Part shown: one piece after another, positions 34,401-44,024 of the stretch
How the letters are laid out: each line of letters begins with the position of its first letter
Numbering within the stretch: position 1 is the first letter of the stretch
NCBI RefSeq assembly: GCF_023156505.1
Contig: NZ_JALNMJ010000023.1
Coordinates: forward strand, 1-64,000
Length of the DNA stretch: 64,000 nt
From: Roseibium sediminicola
Lineage (GTDB): Bacteria; Pseudomonadota; Alphaproteobacteria; Rhizobiales; Stappiaceae
Direction of reading: 5' to 3'
Position numbers and translations under genes: made by a program
Notes under the pieces: model-generated
Databases searched by the model: none
The model's input: the letters and a program-made list of their open reading frames with translations, nothing else
What the model was told of the DNA's origin: nothing

Positions 34401-36821
34401 TCAGCCGCGGCCGATTTCCGCAAGAGCGTCGGAAATGGCCTCGACGGACAGCGGCTTGGTCAGATAGCCGGCGGCACCGACCTCCGTGGCCTTGTCGCGC
34501 GCATCCTTCATGACATCGGCGGTGACGATCAGCACCGGCACGGACGGGCGGCCGCTGCTGCGTTCGTCGGCACGGATCTGCTGGATCGCCTGGAACCCGT
34601 CGAGACCTGGCATGTGCAGGTCCATCAGGATCGCGTCATAGGAGCCGCTGGCGGCTTCCTCGACTGCTTTCTCGCCATCGACCACCATGACGGGCACATG
34701 GCCGAGCTTGCGCAGCATGGCCTCGCTCAGGAGCCGGTTGATGTCGTTGTCCTCGGCAACGAGCAGACGCAGGGGCCTCGCCGGCACCTTGTGCCGGTTG
34801 GCCAAAAAGACGTTGCTGAAGGGTTCCGCGCTGACATCCCAGGCATGTTCCATGCCGGCATCGTCGAGCAGGCCGGCAAAGATCTGCACCAGCGTCTCGA
34901 TGCGCACCGGCCGGATCAGATAGGCGGCATAACCCGCCTCGCGCAGATGCTCCAGGCGTTCGCGCTCCGGCGGGGCGATCATCACGATGGCAGGTGCCCG
35001 GCAGCCCGTCAGGCGGGCAGAGGCCAGCCAGCCGCCGCTGTCGGAGAGGGCTGCGTTGTCGACCACCAGAAGATCCGCCGTCGCCAGACCGGTGTCGAGA
35101 TCCGGATTGCCTGGGGTCAGAACCGAGACATGCGCGCCGTGCCGCTTGAGACGTTCGGCGAGCAGCGGGCATTCGATCTGGCTGCTGCTGACAAAAACGA
35201 TATTCCGGCCGGCCACTTTTGCAAGGCGCGGATCCCGCTCCCTCGTCAGGTTTTCGGGGATTGGCAGGGACACGCGAAACAGCGCGCCGCCGTCCCCGGA
35301 CGGGCTTGCCGAGATATCGCCGCCCATCAGGCCGGCGAGCCGCTGGGCAATGGCAAGACCAAGGCCCGTACCGCCGAATTTGCGGGCCGGACCGTGATCG
35401 ACCTGCTCGAATTCCTTGAACAGGCGTTCGGCCTCCTCGGCGTCGAAGCCGATGCCGGTGTCGCGCACGTCGATGTCGAGGTAGCTGCCGCCGGCCGGAC
35501 TGGGCCGCCCGGTCAATTCGATCGCCACGCCGCCTTCATCGGTGAACTTGACACCGTTGCCGATCAGGTTGAACAGGATTTGGCGCACTCTCGTGGCGTC
35601 GAGCGTCACTTCTTCCGGCAGGCTCGGATCGAGCATGGCGCCTATCTCGAGTTTCTTGGCATGGGCCTTGGGCGCCAGCAATTCGACGACGCTCTCGACC
35701 AGCGCGCCGACGCGTACGGGCGATGCCTGGATGTCCAGTTTGCCCGCTTCCACCTTGGAGAAATCGAGCACCTCGTCGATCAGCAGTAGCAGGGTTTCGC
35801 CGGAGGTTTCCAGCGCTTCGATATAGGCGCCCTGTTCCTTGGTCAGGCGGGTGTCGCGCAACAGCGCGGCCATGCCGAGAACACCGTTCAACGGCGTGCG
35901 TATCTCATGGCTGACGGTCGCCAGAAAACGCGACTTGGCTTCGTTGGAGCTTTCCGCGGAATGGCGGGCGGCAAGCAGTTCCTCTTCGATCACCCGGCGC
36001 TCGGTGACGTCGCGAAGAACCGTCTGCACCAGCTGGCGGTCGGTGGTGGTGTCGCGCACGGGAATGTCGATGCGCGAGAACCAGCGCCGTCCCTGAGCCG
36101 TTTCCAGGTAAAAGTCCTGGAACCCCACACCTGCCGAATTTGCCGCCGGTGCGTCGGTTTCCATGCCGCGATTGCGGTCGTCTTCCACGAGCGGCAGCGC
36201 CATCGGACTGCCCGGCTGCAGGTGGTGAACCGGTCCGAAAACATCGTCGGCCGCCGAATTGACATAGGTGATGATGCCGTCCTGGTCGCGGCGGATGACG
36301 ACATCGCCGAGTGTGGCCAGGATGCTGGCATGACGTTCGTCGGATTCGCCCAGTTCCCAGGCGCGGTCCTCAAGTTCCTCGCAACGGGCCATCAGCCGGC
36401 GGATCTTGTCGTCCTTCAGCTGCACGGCCTGGATGGCGCGATGCATGTCGTCGGCAAACAGCCGCCAGACGGCAAGGCCACCGGCAAAAAACGCAAGACC
36501 GACACTGAAAAAGCGGTTGATGCCCTCGGTCGAGACCATCAGGAATGCGGCGACGAGGCCGACGACGAGCCCGGCGACCGCCAGATGCTGCAGCGACCTG
36601 GTGGGCGCGGAGACCGGCAGGTCTGTTGCCCGGCGGCCCGGCCCGACTTCGGGCCCGTCCTCGTCAAGACTTTCCGGATCGAGAGCCCGTGACGAGGGCG
36701 TGGCGGTCAGGTCGTCGCGTGGAGAGCGGTTGCGTTCACCGGCAACGGGACGGTCTTCCGCCTCGTCGGCTTCCGGCACGGCTTTGGCGGCGCGATCGCT
36801 GTTTTGACTGACCAAGATCAC
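34401..36821 (-). CDS. Hybrid sensor histidine kinase with two receiver domains
   Basis: 806 residues: disordered acidic N-terminus (1-70), two membrane segments (about 78-98 and 103-120), a coiled stretch, a PAS domain (about 160-280), HisKA with ATVSHEIRTPLNGVLG, an HATPase domain (NLIGNGVKF, DTGIGFD, GGTGLGLAI) and two receivers. The first receiver (about 540-655) looks degenerate: the acidic pair is replaced in NIVFVSSSQ and the Lys before Pro is Arg in YLIRPVR. The second is complete (LVAEDND, ILMDLHMPGLDG, YLTKPL). No response regulator gene adjoins it. The signal and partner are unknown. Confidence 0.88.
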   Translation of the reverse strand: MILVSQNSDRAAKAVPEADEAEDRPVAGERNRSPRDDLTATPSSRALDPESLDEDGPEVGPGRRATDLPVSAPTRSLQHLAVAGLVVGLVAAFLMVSTEGINRFFSVGLAFFAGGLAVWRLFADDMHRAIQAVQLKDDKIRRLMARCEELEDRAWELGESDERHASILATLGDVVIRRDQDGIITYVNSAADDVFGPVHHLQPGSPMALPLVEDDRNRGMETDAPAANSAGVGFQDFYLETAQGRRWFSRIDIPVRDTTTDRQLVQTVLRDVTERRVIEEELLAARHSAESSNEAKSRFLATVSHEIRTPLNGVLGMAALLRDTRLTKEQGAYIEALETSGETLLLLIDEVLDFSKVEAGKLDIQASPVRVGALVESVVELLAPKAHAKKLEIGAMLDPSLPEEVTLDATRVRQILFNLIGNGVKFTDEGGVAIELTGRPSPAGGSYLDIDVRDTGIGFDAEEAERLFKEFEQVDHGPARKFGGTGLGLAIAQRLAGLMGGDISASPSGDGGALFRVSLPIPENLTRERDPRLAKVAGRNIVFVSSSQIECPLLAERLKRHGAHVSVLTPGNPDLDTGLATADLLVVDNAALSDSGGWLASARLTGCRAPAIVMIAPPERERLEHLREAGYAAYLIRPVRIETLVQIFAGLLDDAGMEHAWDVSAEPFSNVFLANRHKVPARPLRLLVAEDNDINRLLSEAMLRKLGHVPVMVVDGEKAVEEAASGSYDAILMDLHMPGLDGFQAIQQIRADERSSGRPSVPVLIVTADVMKDARDKATEVGAAGYLTKPLSVEAISDALAEIGRG

Positions 36822-37024
36822 TACTCTCTACAAGACCCAGTTGCCGAGAGAGTGCCGTCTAAACTTTGAAAAACCGTTTCATTGACAAAACTGCCGATGA
36901 TCTTTTGGACTTTGTTAATCCGGGCGGTTGCCTGACATCCGGGTGAAACGACGCGCCTGTTCCTGCCAAAATGAAAAGGCCCGCGCAGCACCTATTTGGC
37001 CAGCCGGATGACAAACCTTCATTT

Positions 37025-37154
37025 CGTCATCCCGGGCGAAGTGCAACGAAGACCCGGGACCGGGGAGCCAAGGTGTGGAATTGGAAACGGATCAAGATGC
37101 CCAAGGTCCGGGCTCCCCGGTCCCGGCTCGCGCTTCGCTTGGCCGGGAGGACGC
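37025..37154. repeat. Palindromic intergenic repeat, family B copy 7
   Basis: Begins cgtcatcccgggcgaag, contains gacccgggaccggggagcc and ggctccccggtcccggctcgc, and ends ttggccgggaggacg. With the trpS terminator it fills the 413-base gap between the kinase start and trpS. Confidence 0.85.
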
Positions 37155-37181
37155 GGAAAGGCAGATATCCTTGTCGGCAAG

Positions 37182-37207
37182 CGAAAAGCCCGGCACGAGG
37201 CCGGGCT
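37182..37207 (-). terminator. Rho-independent terminator of trpS
   Basis: On the minus strand an 8-bp stem agcccggc/gccgggct with a 5-base loop is followed by tttcgctt. It lies 28 bases past the trpS stop. Confidence 0.75.
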
Positions 37208-37234
37208 CTGTGTTTGTTGGTCCGAACCTCAGCC

Positions 37235-38314
37235 TCAGCGCACGTCCAGGAAGCCGATGATCTTGCGGACATCCTTCAGCACCGGTTCGGCGATGGCCGA
37301 AGCCTTTTCCGCGCCAACCTTAAGAACGGCATCGATTTCCGTCTTGTCTTCCATCAGCCGGCGCATCTCGTCGGTCATCGGCGAGAGCTTCGCCACCGCA
37401 AGATCGGACAGGGCCGGCTTGAAGGCGGAGAACTGCTGTCCGCCGAACTCCTTAAGCACCTCTTCCTTGGTCTGGCCATTGAGCGCCGCATAGATCCCGA
37501 CCAGATTGTCCGCTTCCGGGCGGCCTTGCAGACCGTCGGTCTCGCTCGGCAGCGCGTCCGGATCGGTCTTGGCCTTCTTGACCTTCTTGGCGATGGTCTC
37601 GGCGTCGTCGGTCAGGTTGATGCGTGACAGGTCCGACGGATCGGACTTCGACATCTTCTTGGTGCCGTCGCGCAGCGACATGATCCGGGTTGCCGGTCCG
37701 GCAATCATCGGCTCGGTCATCGGGAAATAGAGATATTCCGGCAGCTCCGGCGACGGTGTCGGGTTCGGTACGCCGATGCCCAGCTCCTTGATCCGCTCGG
37801 CAAAGTCGTTGTTGAACTTGGCGGCGATGTCGCGGGTCAGTTCCAGATGCTGCTTCTGGTCGTCGCCGACCGGAACATGCGTTCCCCGGTAGGCCAGGAT
37901 GTCGGCAGCCATCAGGTTCGGATAGGCAAACAGGCCGACCGAGGCGTTTTCCCGGTTCTTGCCGGCCTTTTCCTTGAACTGGGTCATGCGCGAGAGCCAG
38001 CCCATGCGCGCAACGCAGTTGAAGATCCAGGCCAGTTCCGCGTGTTCGCGCACCTGGGACTGGTTGAAGATGATCGATTTCTTCGGATCGATGCCGGCGG
38101 CCATATAGGCGGCGGTCACTTCGCGCGTCGCGTTGGCGAGCTCGTGCGGATCCGGGAAGCCGGCGGTGATGGCGTGACTGTCGACGACGCAGAAGATGGT
38201 CGGCATCTGGTCCTGCAGCGGCACCCAGCGCGAGACAGCGCCGAGATAGTTGCCGAGATGGAGATTGCCGGTCGGCTGGACGCCGGAAAAGACACGGGGC
38301 TGGAACTCCGCCAT
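37235..38314 (-). CDS. trpS: Tryptophanyl-tRNA synthetase
   Basis: Charges tRNA-Trp. The 359-residue class I synthetase shows the HIGH-type motif TGNLHLGNYLGA, KMSKS as KKMSKSDPSD, and the N-terminal RVFSGVQPTG. ATG at 38314 (MAEFQP) is the normal start; an upstream frame to 38404 lacks conservation. It is last in a minus-strand row glnD-murJ-trpS, an order widely kept in Rhizobiales. Confidence 0.96.
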   Translation of the reverse strand: MAEFQPRVFSGVQPTGNLHLGNYLGAVSRWVPLQDQMPTIFCVVDSHAITAGFPDPHELANATREVTAAYMAAGIDPKKSIIFNQSQVREHAELAWIFNCVARMGWLSRMTQFKEKAGKNRENASVGLFAYPNLMAADILAYRGTHVPVGDDQKQHLELTRDIAAKFNNDFAERIKELGIGVPNPTPSPELPEYLYFPMTEPMIAGPATRIMSLRDGTKKMSKSDPSDLSRINLTDDAETIAKKVKKAKTDPDALPSETDGLQGRPEADNLVGIYAALNGQTKEEVLKEFGGQQFSAFKPALSDLAVAKLSPMTDEMRRLMEDKTEIDAVLKVGAEKASAIAEPVLKDVRKIIGFLDVR

Positions 38315-38435
38315 TATATATCCCTTTATTGGTGCGGCCGGTTGGAAGGGCGCTGTAGACTGTTTGGGCGCGCCGGGTGTAAGCCCGCACCGGGCCTTAT
38401 GCAAGCTGGAAACGGCGGCAAAACGCGTTTCGTCT

Positions 38436-39998
38436 TCAGGTGTTGCGCCGTGTCAACGCTTTGAGCATGCCGAGAAGGTTCGAGCCGCCGCTGACCTGCG
38501 TGACCACCGCGAAGGTGATCATGCCGATGAGGACGAGCACAACGAGGCTCGCGGCCCGGATCAGCAGCCAGGTGTCGGTCAGCCAGGGCGCCAGGGCCTC
38601 GGCCGCGAAATAGACCACGACCCCCATCAGCAAGCTGGCCATAAACACCAGCGACAGCCGCCGCAAGAGCTTGAGATCCGGCGCGAAATGGCCGCGTTTC
38701 CAGAGCACGACGATCAGGAGACCGGTGTTGACCCAACCGGCCAGCGTGGTTGCCAGCGCAATGCCGACATGTTTGAGCACCGGGAAGAGCGCGATCGACA
38801 GGACAACATTGACCACCATGCCGGCGATCGCGAACTGCATCGGCGTCTTGGTGTCTTCGCGGGCAAAATAGCCGGGCGAGAACACCTTGTTGAGCACGAA
38901 GGCGGGCAGGCCGAAGGCGAAGGCTGTCAGCGCAGCGGCCGTGCCGTCAACGGCGGCGGCATCGAAACGTACGCGCTGGAACAGCACCGAGACGATCTCG
39001 TGAGGAATGACGGCAAGGGCAACGGCGGCTGGCAACGTCAGCACCAGGGAGAATTCCAGCGCCCGGTTGAGACTGTGCTGGTAGGCGGCCGTCTCGCCCG
39101 CCCGGAGCTGGCGGGTGAGGCTCGGCAGCAGCACCACGCCGATGGCAATGCCGATCACGCCGAGGGGAAGCTGATAGAGCCGGTCAGCAAAATAAAGCAG
39201 CGCATTGGCGCCTTCCTGCATGGAGGCGATGATCTGGCCGACGGCGATGTTGATCTGCGTCACCCCGCCGGCGACCACGCCGGGAATACCCAGGATCAGG
39301 AGGCGCCGTGCCGATTTGGTGTAGCGCGGGCGGTAGACCGGAATGCGGAAGCCGAGCCGTTTCAGGTCGATGATCACCACCAGCAGCTGGACGATGCCGC
39401 CGACCGTAACGCCAACCGACAGAATGATGCCGAGGGTGACGTCGGTCTTGACGCCGGCGAGCAGCACCCCGCCGAGCACCAGGCTCATCACCACATTCAG
39501 CATCACCGGCGCAAACGCGGCCGCGGCAAAGCGTTGATAGGTGTTCAGGATCCCGCCGATAAAGGCCAGCAGCGACATGAAGATCAGATAGGGAAACGCG
39601 ATCCGCGACATCAGCACGGTCAGATCGTATTTGGCAGGGTCCTCAACGAAGCCGGGCGCTAGCGCCCAGACCACCAGGGGCATGAAGATCTGCGCCAGGG
39701 CGGTCAGCGCCAGCAGGCAGAACAGCAGCGCGGCGCCGATTTCACCGGCAAAGCGCCGGGCGCCGTCGTCGCCTTCCTCCTCGACCGCCCGGCCGAACAG
39801 TGGAATGAAGGCGGAGTTGAAGGCGCCTTCGGCAAAGAGACGCCGGAACAGGTTGGGCAAGCGGAAGGCGACCACGAAGGCGTCGGCGACCGGCCCGGCG
39901 CCGACGGCGGCCGCAAGAAGCACGTCACGGACGAAGCCGAGCAAACGGCTGGCCAGGGTCGCGCCGCCCACGGTCGCGAAGTTGCGCACCAGACTCAT
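38436..39998 (-). CDS. murJ: Lipid II flippase MurJ
   Basis: Translocates the peptidoglycan precursor lipid II across the inner membrane. 520 residues with about 14 membrane spans. The N-terminal TVGGATLASRLLGFVRDVLLAA, then FRLPNLFRRLFAEGAFNSAFIPLF, is the strongest MurJ/MviN signature, including the conserved Arg residues of the central cavity. ATG at 39998; glnD ends 32 bases upstream. Confidence 0.95.
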   Translation of the reverse strand: MSLVRNFATVGGATLASRLLGFVRDVLLAAAVGAGPVADAFVVAFRLPNLFRRLFAEGAFNSAFIPLFGRAVEEEGDDGARRFAGEIGAALLFCLLALTALAQIFMPLVVWALAPGFVEDPAKYDLTVLMSRIAFPYLIFMSLLAFIGGILNTYQRFAAAAFAPVMLNVVMSLVLGGVLLAGVKTDVTLGIILSVGVTVGGIVQLLVVIIDLKRLGFRIPVYRPRYTKSARRLLILGIPGVVAGGVTQINIAVGQIIASMQEGANALLYFADRLYQLPLGVIGIAIGVVLLPSLTRQLRAGETAAYQHSLNRALEFSLVLTLPAAVALAVIPHEIVSVLFQRVRFDAAAVDGTAAALTAFAFGLPAFVLNKVFSPGYFAREDTKTPMQFAIAGMVVNVVLSIALFPVLKHVGIALATTLAGWVNTGLLIVVLWKRGHFAPDLKLLRRLSLVFMASLLMGVVVYFAAEALAPWLTDTWLLIRAASLVVLVLIGMITFAVVTQVSGGSNLLGMLKALTRRNT

Positions 39999-40030
39999 TC
40001 GGGCCGCACTCCGGCAAGGATCTTGTTCAT

Positions 40031-42865
40031 TTACGAAGCCTGACGCTGGACTTTCCGGGTCGCCGGTGCGGCGGGGTCGAGTTCCACATGCCCTTCCACC
40101 GCATCGGAAAGGCGTTCCCGGATGATTTCCTGACGGCCGATATTGGCAATTTTCTGTCCGGTCAGGTCGGTGACGTAAAAGACGTCGACCAGTTTTTCAC
40201 CGAAGGTGGAAATGTGGGCCGAGCCGATGTTGAGGTTCAGCGTCGCAATCGAGCGGGTGAGGTCGAACAAAAGGCCTGGACGGTCGAGGCCGGAAATCTC
40301 CAGCACCGTATAGTCGTCCGACAGGGCATTGTTGACCAGAACCTCGGTGGCGACCTTGAAGGCCTTCATCCGGCCCTTCATGCCCGCCTTTTTCGACACC
40401 GGCTCAGGCAGCCGCTGCTCACCGCGCAGGGTCGTTTCGATCAACTTGGCAATGCGTTCGCCGCGGCGGCGCTCATCCATGTCATCGGGCAATTCGCGGC
40501 CGATGAAGATCGTGTCGAGCGCGAAACCGTCGGTGGTGGTGTCGATCTGGGCATCGACGATGTTGGCGCCGGTCGTATAACAGGCGCCGGCAATGATCGA
40601 CAGCAGCCGCGGATGGTCCGGTGCCATGATGGTGAGTTCGGTCACGCCTTCAAATTCACGCGGGATCACATGAAACGCCAGGCGTTTGCCGTCCTTGTCG
40701 GCGGCGTGCAGCAATTCGGCATGGGCGAGCAGCCGGTCCGGTTCCGTGCGCAGCCAATAGGCCGCGTAATGCCGCTTCATGTAAGCCTTGCGGTCCTTGG
40801 CCGGCCAATGCTCCAGCTTGGTGCTCAGCTCTTCCTTGGCCTGTTCGATCGTCTGGCTGTGCGACATCTTGGTGTGGCCGCCGGAGAGATGCGGCTCGGT
40901 GGCGTAGTAAAGCGTGCGCAGCAGCTGGCCCTTCCAGCCGTTGAAAACGCCCGGACCAACGGCCCGGATATCAGCCACCGTCAGGATCAGGAGCAGCTTG
41001 AGCCGCTCCAGCGACTGCACCGTATGGGCGAAATCGGTGATGGTCTTGCGGTCCGACAGGTCGCGTGACTGAGCGATCGTGCTCATGTCGAGGTGATGTT
41101 CGATCAGCCAGGCGACCGTTTCGGTTTCGGCCTCGTTCAGGCCGAGACGCGGACAGACCTTGCGCGCCACTCTTGCGCCGGCAATCGAATGGTCCTCCGG
41201 CCGGCCCTTGGCGATGTCGTGCAGGAACATGGCGACATAGAGCACCTTGCGGTTCTGCAGGGTCAGGATCAGGTCGGTCGCCAGAGGGTGGTCGTCGCCG
41301 GAATTGCCGCGCTCGATATCGGCCAGCACACCGATGGAACGGATCAGGTGCTCGTCGACCGTGTAGTGGTGATACATGTTGAACTGCATCATCGCCACGA
41401 CCTTGCCGAATTCGGGCACGAAGCGGCCGAGGAGGCCGGTTTCGTTCATCTTGCGCAGGGCCTTTTCCGGCGTGTGCCGGGAGGTCAGGATCGACAGGAA
41501 AAGTCGGTTGGCTTCCGGGTCGGCGCGCAGGTCCGCATCGACCAGCTTCAGCGAGTGGCGCATCAGCCGGGTCAGGTCCGGATGCATGTTGTAGTCATGC
41601 TTGTCGGCGATCTGGAACACGCGCAGCAGGTTGGTTGGATCGGTCTCGAAAACGGTGTCGGACGTTGCGTTGAGCCGGTTGTTTTCGACCACGAATCCCG
41701 AGGCGCCTTCCACCGGTTTGGCGGTGCTGGACAGGCGCCCGCTGCGCAGGCGCCGCATCATGCCGGTCAGACCCTTGCCGCGCGGCTCCTTGACGTGTTC
41801 TTCCTCCAGGGCGGCGCAAATGATGCGGGTCAGGTCGCCGACATCCTTGGCCACGAGGAAATAGTGCTTCATGAAGCGCTCGACATCCTTCATGCCCGGA
41901 TGCTGGGTGTAGCCGAGACGGATGGCGATCTCACGCTGGACCTCGAAGGACAGGCGTTCCTCGGGCCGGCCGGTCAGGAAATGCAGGTGGCAGCGCACCG
42001 CCCAGAGGAAATCCTCCGACTTCTTGAACCGCGAGTATTCGGAGCGGGTCAGCACGCCCTTCTTGACCAGTTCCGACTGGCTGTTGACGCGGTAATGGTA
42101 TTTAGCGATCCAGAACAGCGTATTGAGGTCGCGCAGGCCGCCCTTGCCTTCCTTGATATTCGGTTCGACCAGGTAGCGTGAGGTGCCCTGGCGCTTGTGG
42201 CGCTCGTCCCGTTCCAGCAGCTTGGCGGCGATGAATTCGGAGCTGGTGCCCTCGACCACTTCCTTGTCGAAACGCTGTACCAGCTCCTCGAACAGGGCTT
42301 CGTCGCCCCAGATGTAGCGGGCTTCCAGGATCGACGTGCGGATGGTCATGTCGGACCGGGACAGGCGCAGGCATTCCTCGATGTTGCGCGTGGCGTGTCC
42401 GACCTTGAAGCCCAGATCCCACAGCATGTAGAGAATGTATTCGACGACCTGCTCGCCCCACGGCGTCTGCTTGTAGGGCAGCACGAACAGAAGGTCGATA
42501 TCGGAGCCGGGCGCAAGCGTGCCGCGGCCATAGCCGCCGACGGCTGCGATCGCCATGCGTTCCGCCGTGGACGGGTTCTTGATCCGGTAGACATGATGCA
42601 GGGCGAAATCGTAGATCACCCGGATCAGCTCGTCCTGGACAAATGAGAGCCGCGCGGCGCAGATCAGGCCGTGGCCATCGTCGTTGAGCCGCTCCTCGAC
42701 CGTGCTCCTCGCCGTCTTGACGACCTGTTTCAACTCGGCCAGCACCGCCGACCGGGTTTTCATGTCCGAGCCGTCGCCGTCCGTTGCGGCGGTCAGCGCG
42801 GTCAGGCGATGTCTGAGGTCATCGGCATCGATCAGTCCGTCAAGGTCTTCCTGGGCGAGTCTCAT
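40031..42865 (-). CDS. glnD: Bifunctional uridylyltransferase/uridylyl-removing enzyme GlnD
   Basis: Glutamine sensor of the nitrogen control system, adding UMP to PII when glutamine is low and removing it when high. 944 residues: nucleotidyltransferase domain with GGYGRGTLAPGSDIDLLF, an HD hydrolase domain with FLHDIAKGRPEDHS, and two C-terminal ACT domains (TIMAPDHPRLLSIIAG and LEISGLDRPGLLFDLTRSI). All key residues look intact. ATG at 42865. First of the glnD-murJ-trpS row. Confidence 0.97.
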   Translation of the reverse strand: MRLAQEDLDGLIDADDLRHRLTALTAATDGDGSDMKTRSAVLAELKQVVKTARSTVEERLNDDGHGLICAARLSFVQDELIRVIYDFALHHVYRIKNPSTAERMAIAAVGGYGRGTLAPGSDIDLLFVLPYKQTPWGEQVVEYILYMLWDLGFKVGHATRNIEECLRLSRSDMTIRTSILEARYIWGDEALFEELVQRFDKEVVEGTSSEFIAAKLLERDERHKRQGTSRYLVEPNIKEGKGGLRDLNTLFWIAKYHYRVNSQSELVKKGVLTRSEYSRFKKSEDFLWAVRCHLHFLTGRPEERLSFEVQREIAIRLGYTQHPGMKDVERFMKHYFLVAKDVGDLTRIICAALEEEHVKEPRGKGLTGMMRRLRSGRLSSTAKPVEGASGFVVENNRLNATSDTVFETDPTNLLRVFQIADKHDYNMHPDLTRLMRHSLKLVDADLRADPEANRLFLSILTSRHTPEKALRKMNETGLLGRFVPEFGKVVAMMQFNMYHHYTVDEHLIRSIGVLADIERGNSGDDHPLATDLILTLQNRKVLYVAMFLHDIAKGRPEDHSIAGARVARKVCPRLGLNEAETETVAWLIEHHLDMSTIAQSRDLSDRKTITDFAHTVQSLERLKLLLILTVADIRAVGPGVFNGWKGQLLRTLYYATEPHLSGGHTKMSHSQTIEQAKEELSTKLEHWPAKDRKAYMKRHYAAYWLRTEPDRLLAHAELLHAADKDGKRLAFHVIPREFEGVTELTIMAPDHPRLLSIIAGACYTTGANIVDAQIDTTTDGFALDTIFIGRELPDDMDERRRGERIAKLIETTLRGEQRLPEPVSKKAGMKGRMKAFKVATEVLVNNALSDDYTVLEISGLDRPGLLFDLTRSIATLNLNIGSAHISTFGEKLVDVFYVTDLTGQKIANIGRQEIIRERLSDAVEGHVELDPAAPATRKVQRQAS

Positions 42866-43075
42866 GCTGGTCCGGTATTCCGTTCATAAGCGCGGGTTTG
42901 TTGGCGTTTATATAGAGTTCGCAGTTGAAGGACACGTAAATCCTTTTGAGGGGGGCGCCCCTCACAATCTGCAATGGCCGTTCATCACCCGCCTCCGTCA
43001 TGCCCGGCAACGACAGAGGATCTTTGACAAGGCGCAACGCTGTCTGACCGATCAACGCCTCGGCGGGTTCTCCCT

Positions 43076-43447
43076 CTAGACATCATCCTTCACGGCGGCG
43101 ACGCGGAGCTGGTGGAGAAGGGCGGCTAGAGAATCTTCCGAGAGGCCGCCGATCTTCAGTGCCAGTTGGTTGGCAAGTTCCGTTGCCTTGGGATCCATGC
43201 CGGCCGTGTCGATGGTGACACGCGGGTCGGAAAGTTCGGCCAGGCGCTGGATCTCTTCCGCTTCGTCCCAGATGACGTTGAAATAGGTGATGATCCGCTG
43301 CACCAGGAACCAGGTCGGCCTGCCGCGCTTGCCATGTTCGAGCGCGGACAGATAGGCGCTCGATACGGACAGGGCCGCCGCCATTTCTTTCAACGACACG
43401 CCGCGTTTTACCCTGAGTTCCCGGATTTTTGCCCCAAGCGGTGTCAC
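43076..43447 (-). CDS. Helix-turn-helix regulator, XRE/Cro type
   Basis: 123 residues from GTG 43447, four bases after the smr stop, so co-translated with it. The HTH is RVKRGVSLKEMAAALSVSSAYLSALEHGKRG near the N-terminus; the second half (FNVIWDEAEEIQRLAELS...) is helical. The same small regulator follows mltA-smr in many Rhizobiales. Targets unknown. Starts further upstream would overlap smr. Confidence 0.85.
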   Translation of the reverse strand: MTPLGAKIRELRVKRGVSLKEMAAALSVSSAYLSALEHGKRGRPTWFLVQRIITYFNVIWDEAEEIQRLAELSDPRVTIDTAGMDPKATELANQLALKIGGLSEDSLAALLHQLRVAAVKDDV

Positions 43448-43451
43448 GGTC

Positions 43452-44021
43452 CTACCTTTTCCTGCGAATGCGGACATAGAGCGCGCCGGCGCCGCCATGG
43501 CTCGCATGGGCTTCCTCATAACCAATTACCACGGCGCGCAGATCCGGCATCGCCAGCCATTGCGGCACCATTCTGCGCAAAACGCCGCGTTCGTCCATAT
43601 AGGCGCGCTCCGGCCCCCCACCCTTGCCCGTGATCACCAGCACGATCTGATACCGGCGCGCCTGGGCCTGGTAGAGGAACCCGCGCAGTCGGTCATGCGC
43701 CTGATGCTGGGTCAGGCCATGCAGATCGATGCGCGCGTCAATCGCCTTGACGCCGCGCACCACCTTGCGGCGGTAGCGGTGCTCCAGTTGATGCAGCGGC
43801 AACGGGGCGTTGGGCGGCTTGACGGCGGCGGGTGCCTTGATGGCGGTCGCGGTTTTGGGCGTGTCGACAGGCCTGGCGGGCGCATCTGCCAGCGTTTTGG
43901 CCAATTCGTCTTGAAGGTGTTTCGCCCGGTCCGGATCCAGCGGCGTCAGGGTCTTGGCGACCTTGCCCCAGAGTTCCCGGTCTTCCGGTGAAAGTGACCC
44001 CTTTTTGCCCCGCCGCTTCAT
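43452..44021 (-). CDS. Smr/MutS2-type nuclease-domain protein
   Basis: 189 residues. The C-terminal Smr domain is clear: IDARIDLHGLTQHQAHDRLRGFL with the DLHG motif, VITGKGG, then a final HGGAGALYVRIRRKR (the HGG-GA-YV-R end). The N-terminal 85 residues are basic and Ala/Pro-rich. Smr proteins are nicking or RNA-cleaving enzymes in other species; the substrate here is unknown. Operon mltA-smr-xre with gaps of three and four bases. Confidence 0.88.
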   Translation of the reverse strand: MKRRGKKGSLSPEDRELWGKVAKTLTPLDPDRAKHLQDELAKTLADAPARPVDTPKTATAIKAPAAVKPPNAPLPLHQLEHRYRRKVVRGVKAIDARIDLHGLTQHQAHDRLRGFLYQAQARRYQIVLVITGKGGGPERAYMDERGVLRRMVPQWLAMPDLRAVVIGYEEAHASHGGAGALYVRIRRKR

Positions 44022-44024
44022 TGC

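Noticed and set aside
33933..35789. 618-codon plus-strand frame across the OlsB-like gene and the kinase gene
   Set aside because: It covers two genuine minus-strand genes and their gap; no motif supports it.
38250..39662. 470-codon plus-strand frame opposite murJ
   Set aside because: Gln/His/Arg-rich shadow of the membrane-protein codons of murJ.
42940..42975. Short GC palindrome gaggggggcgcccctc between glnD and the xre gene
   Set aside because: It is a small hairpin without a T-run and lies between gene starts and ends in a way that does not decide a function; too little to call a terminator.
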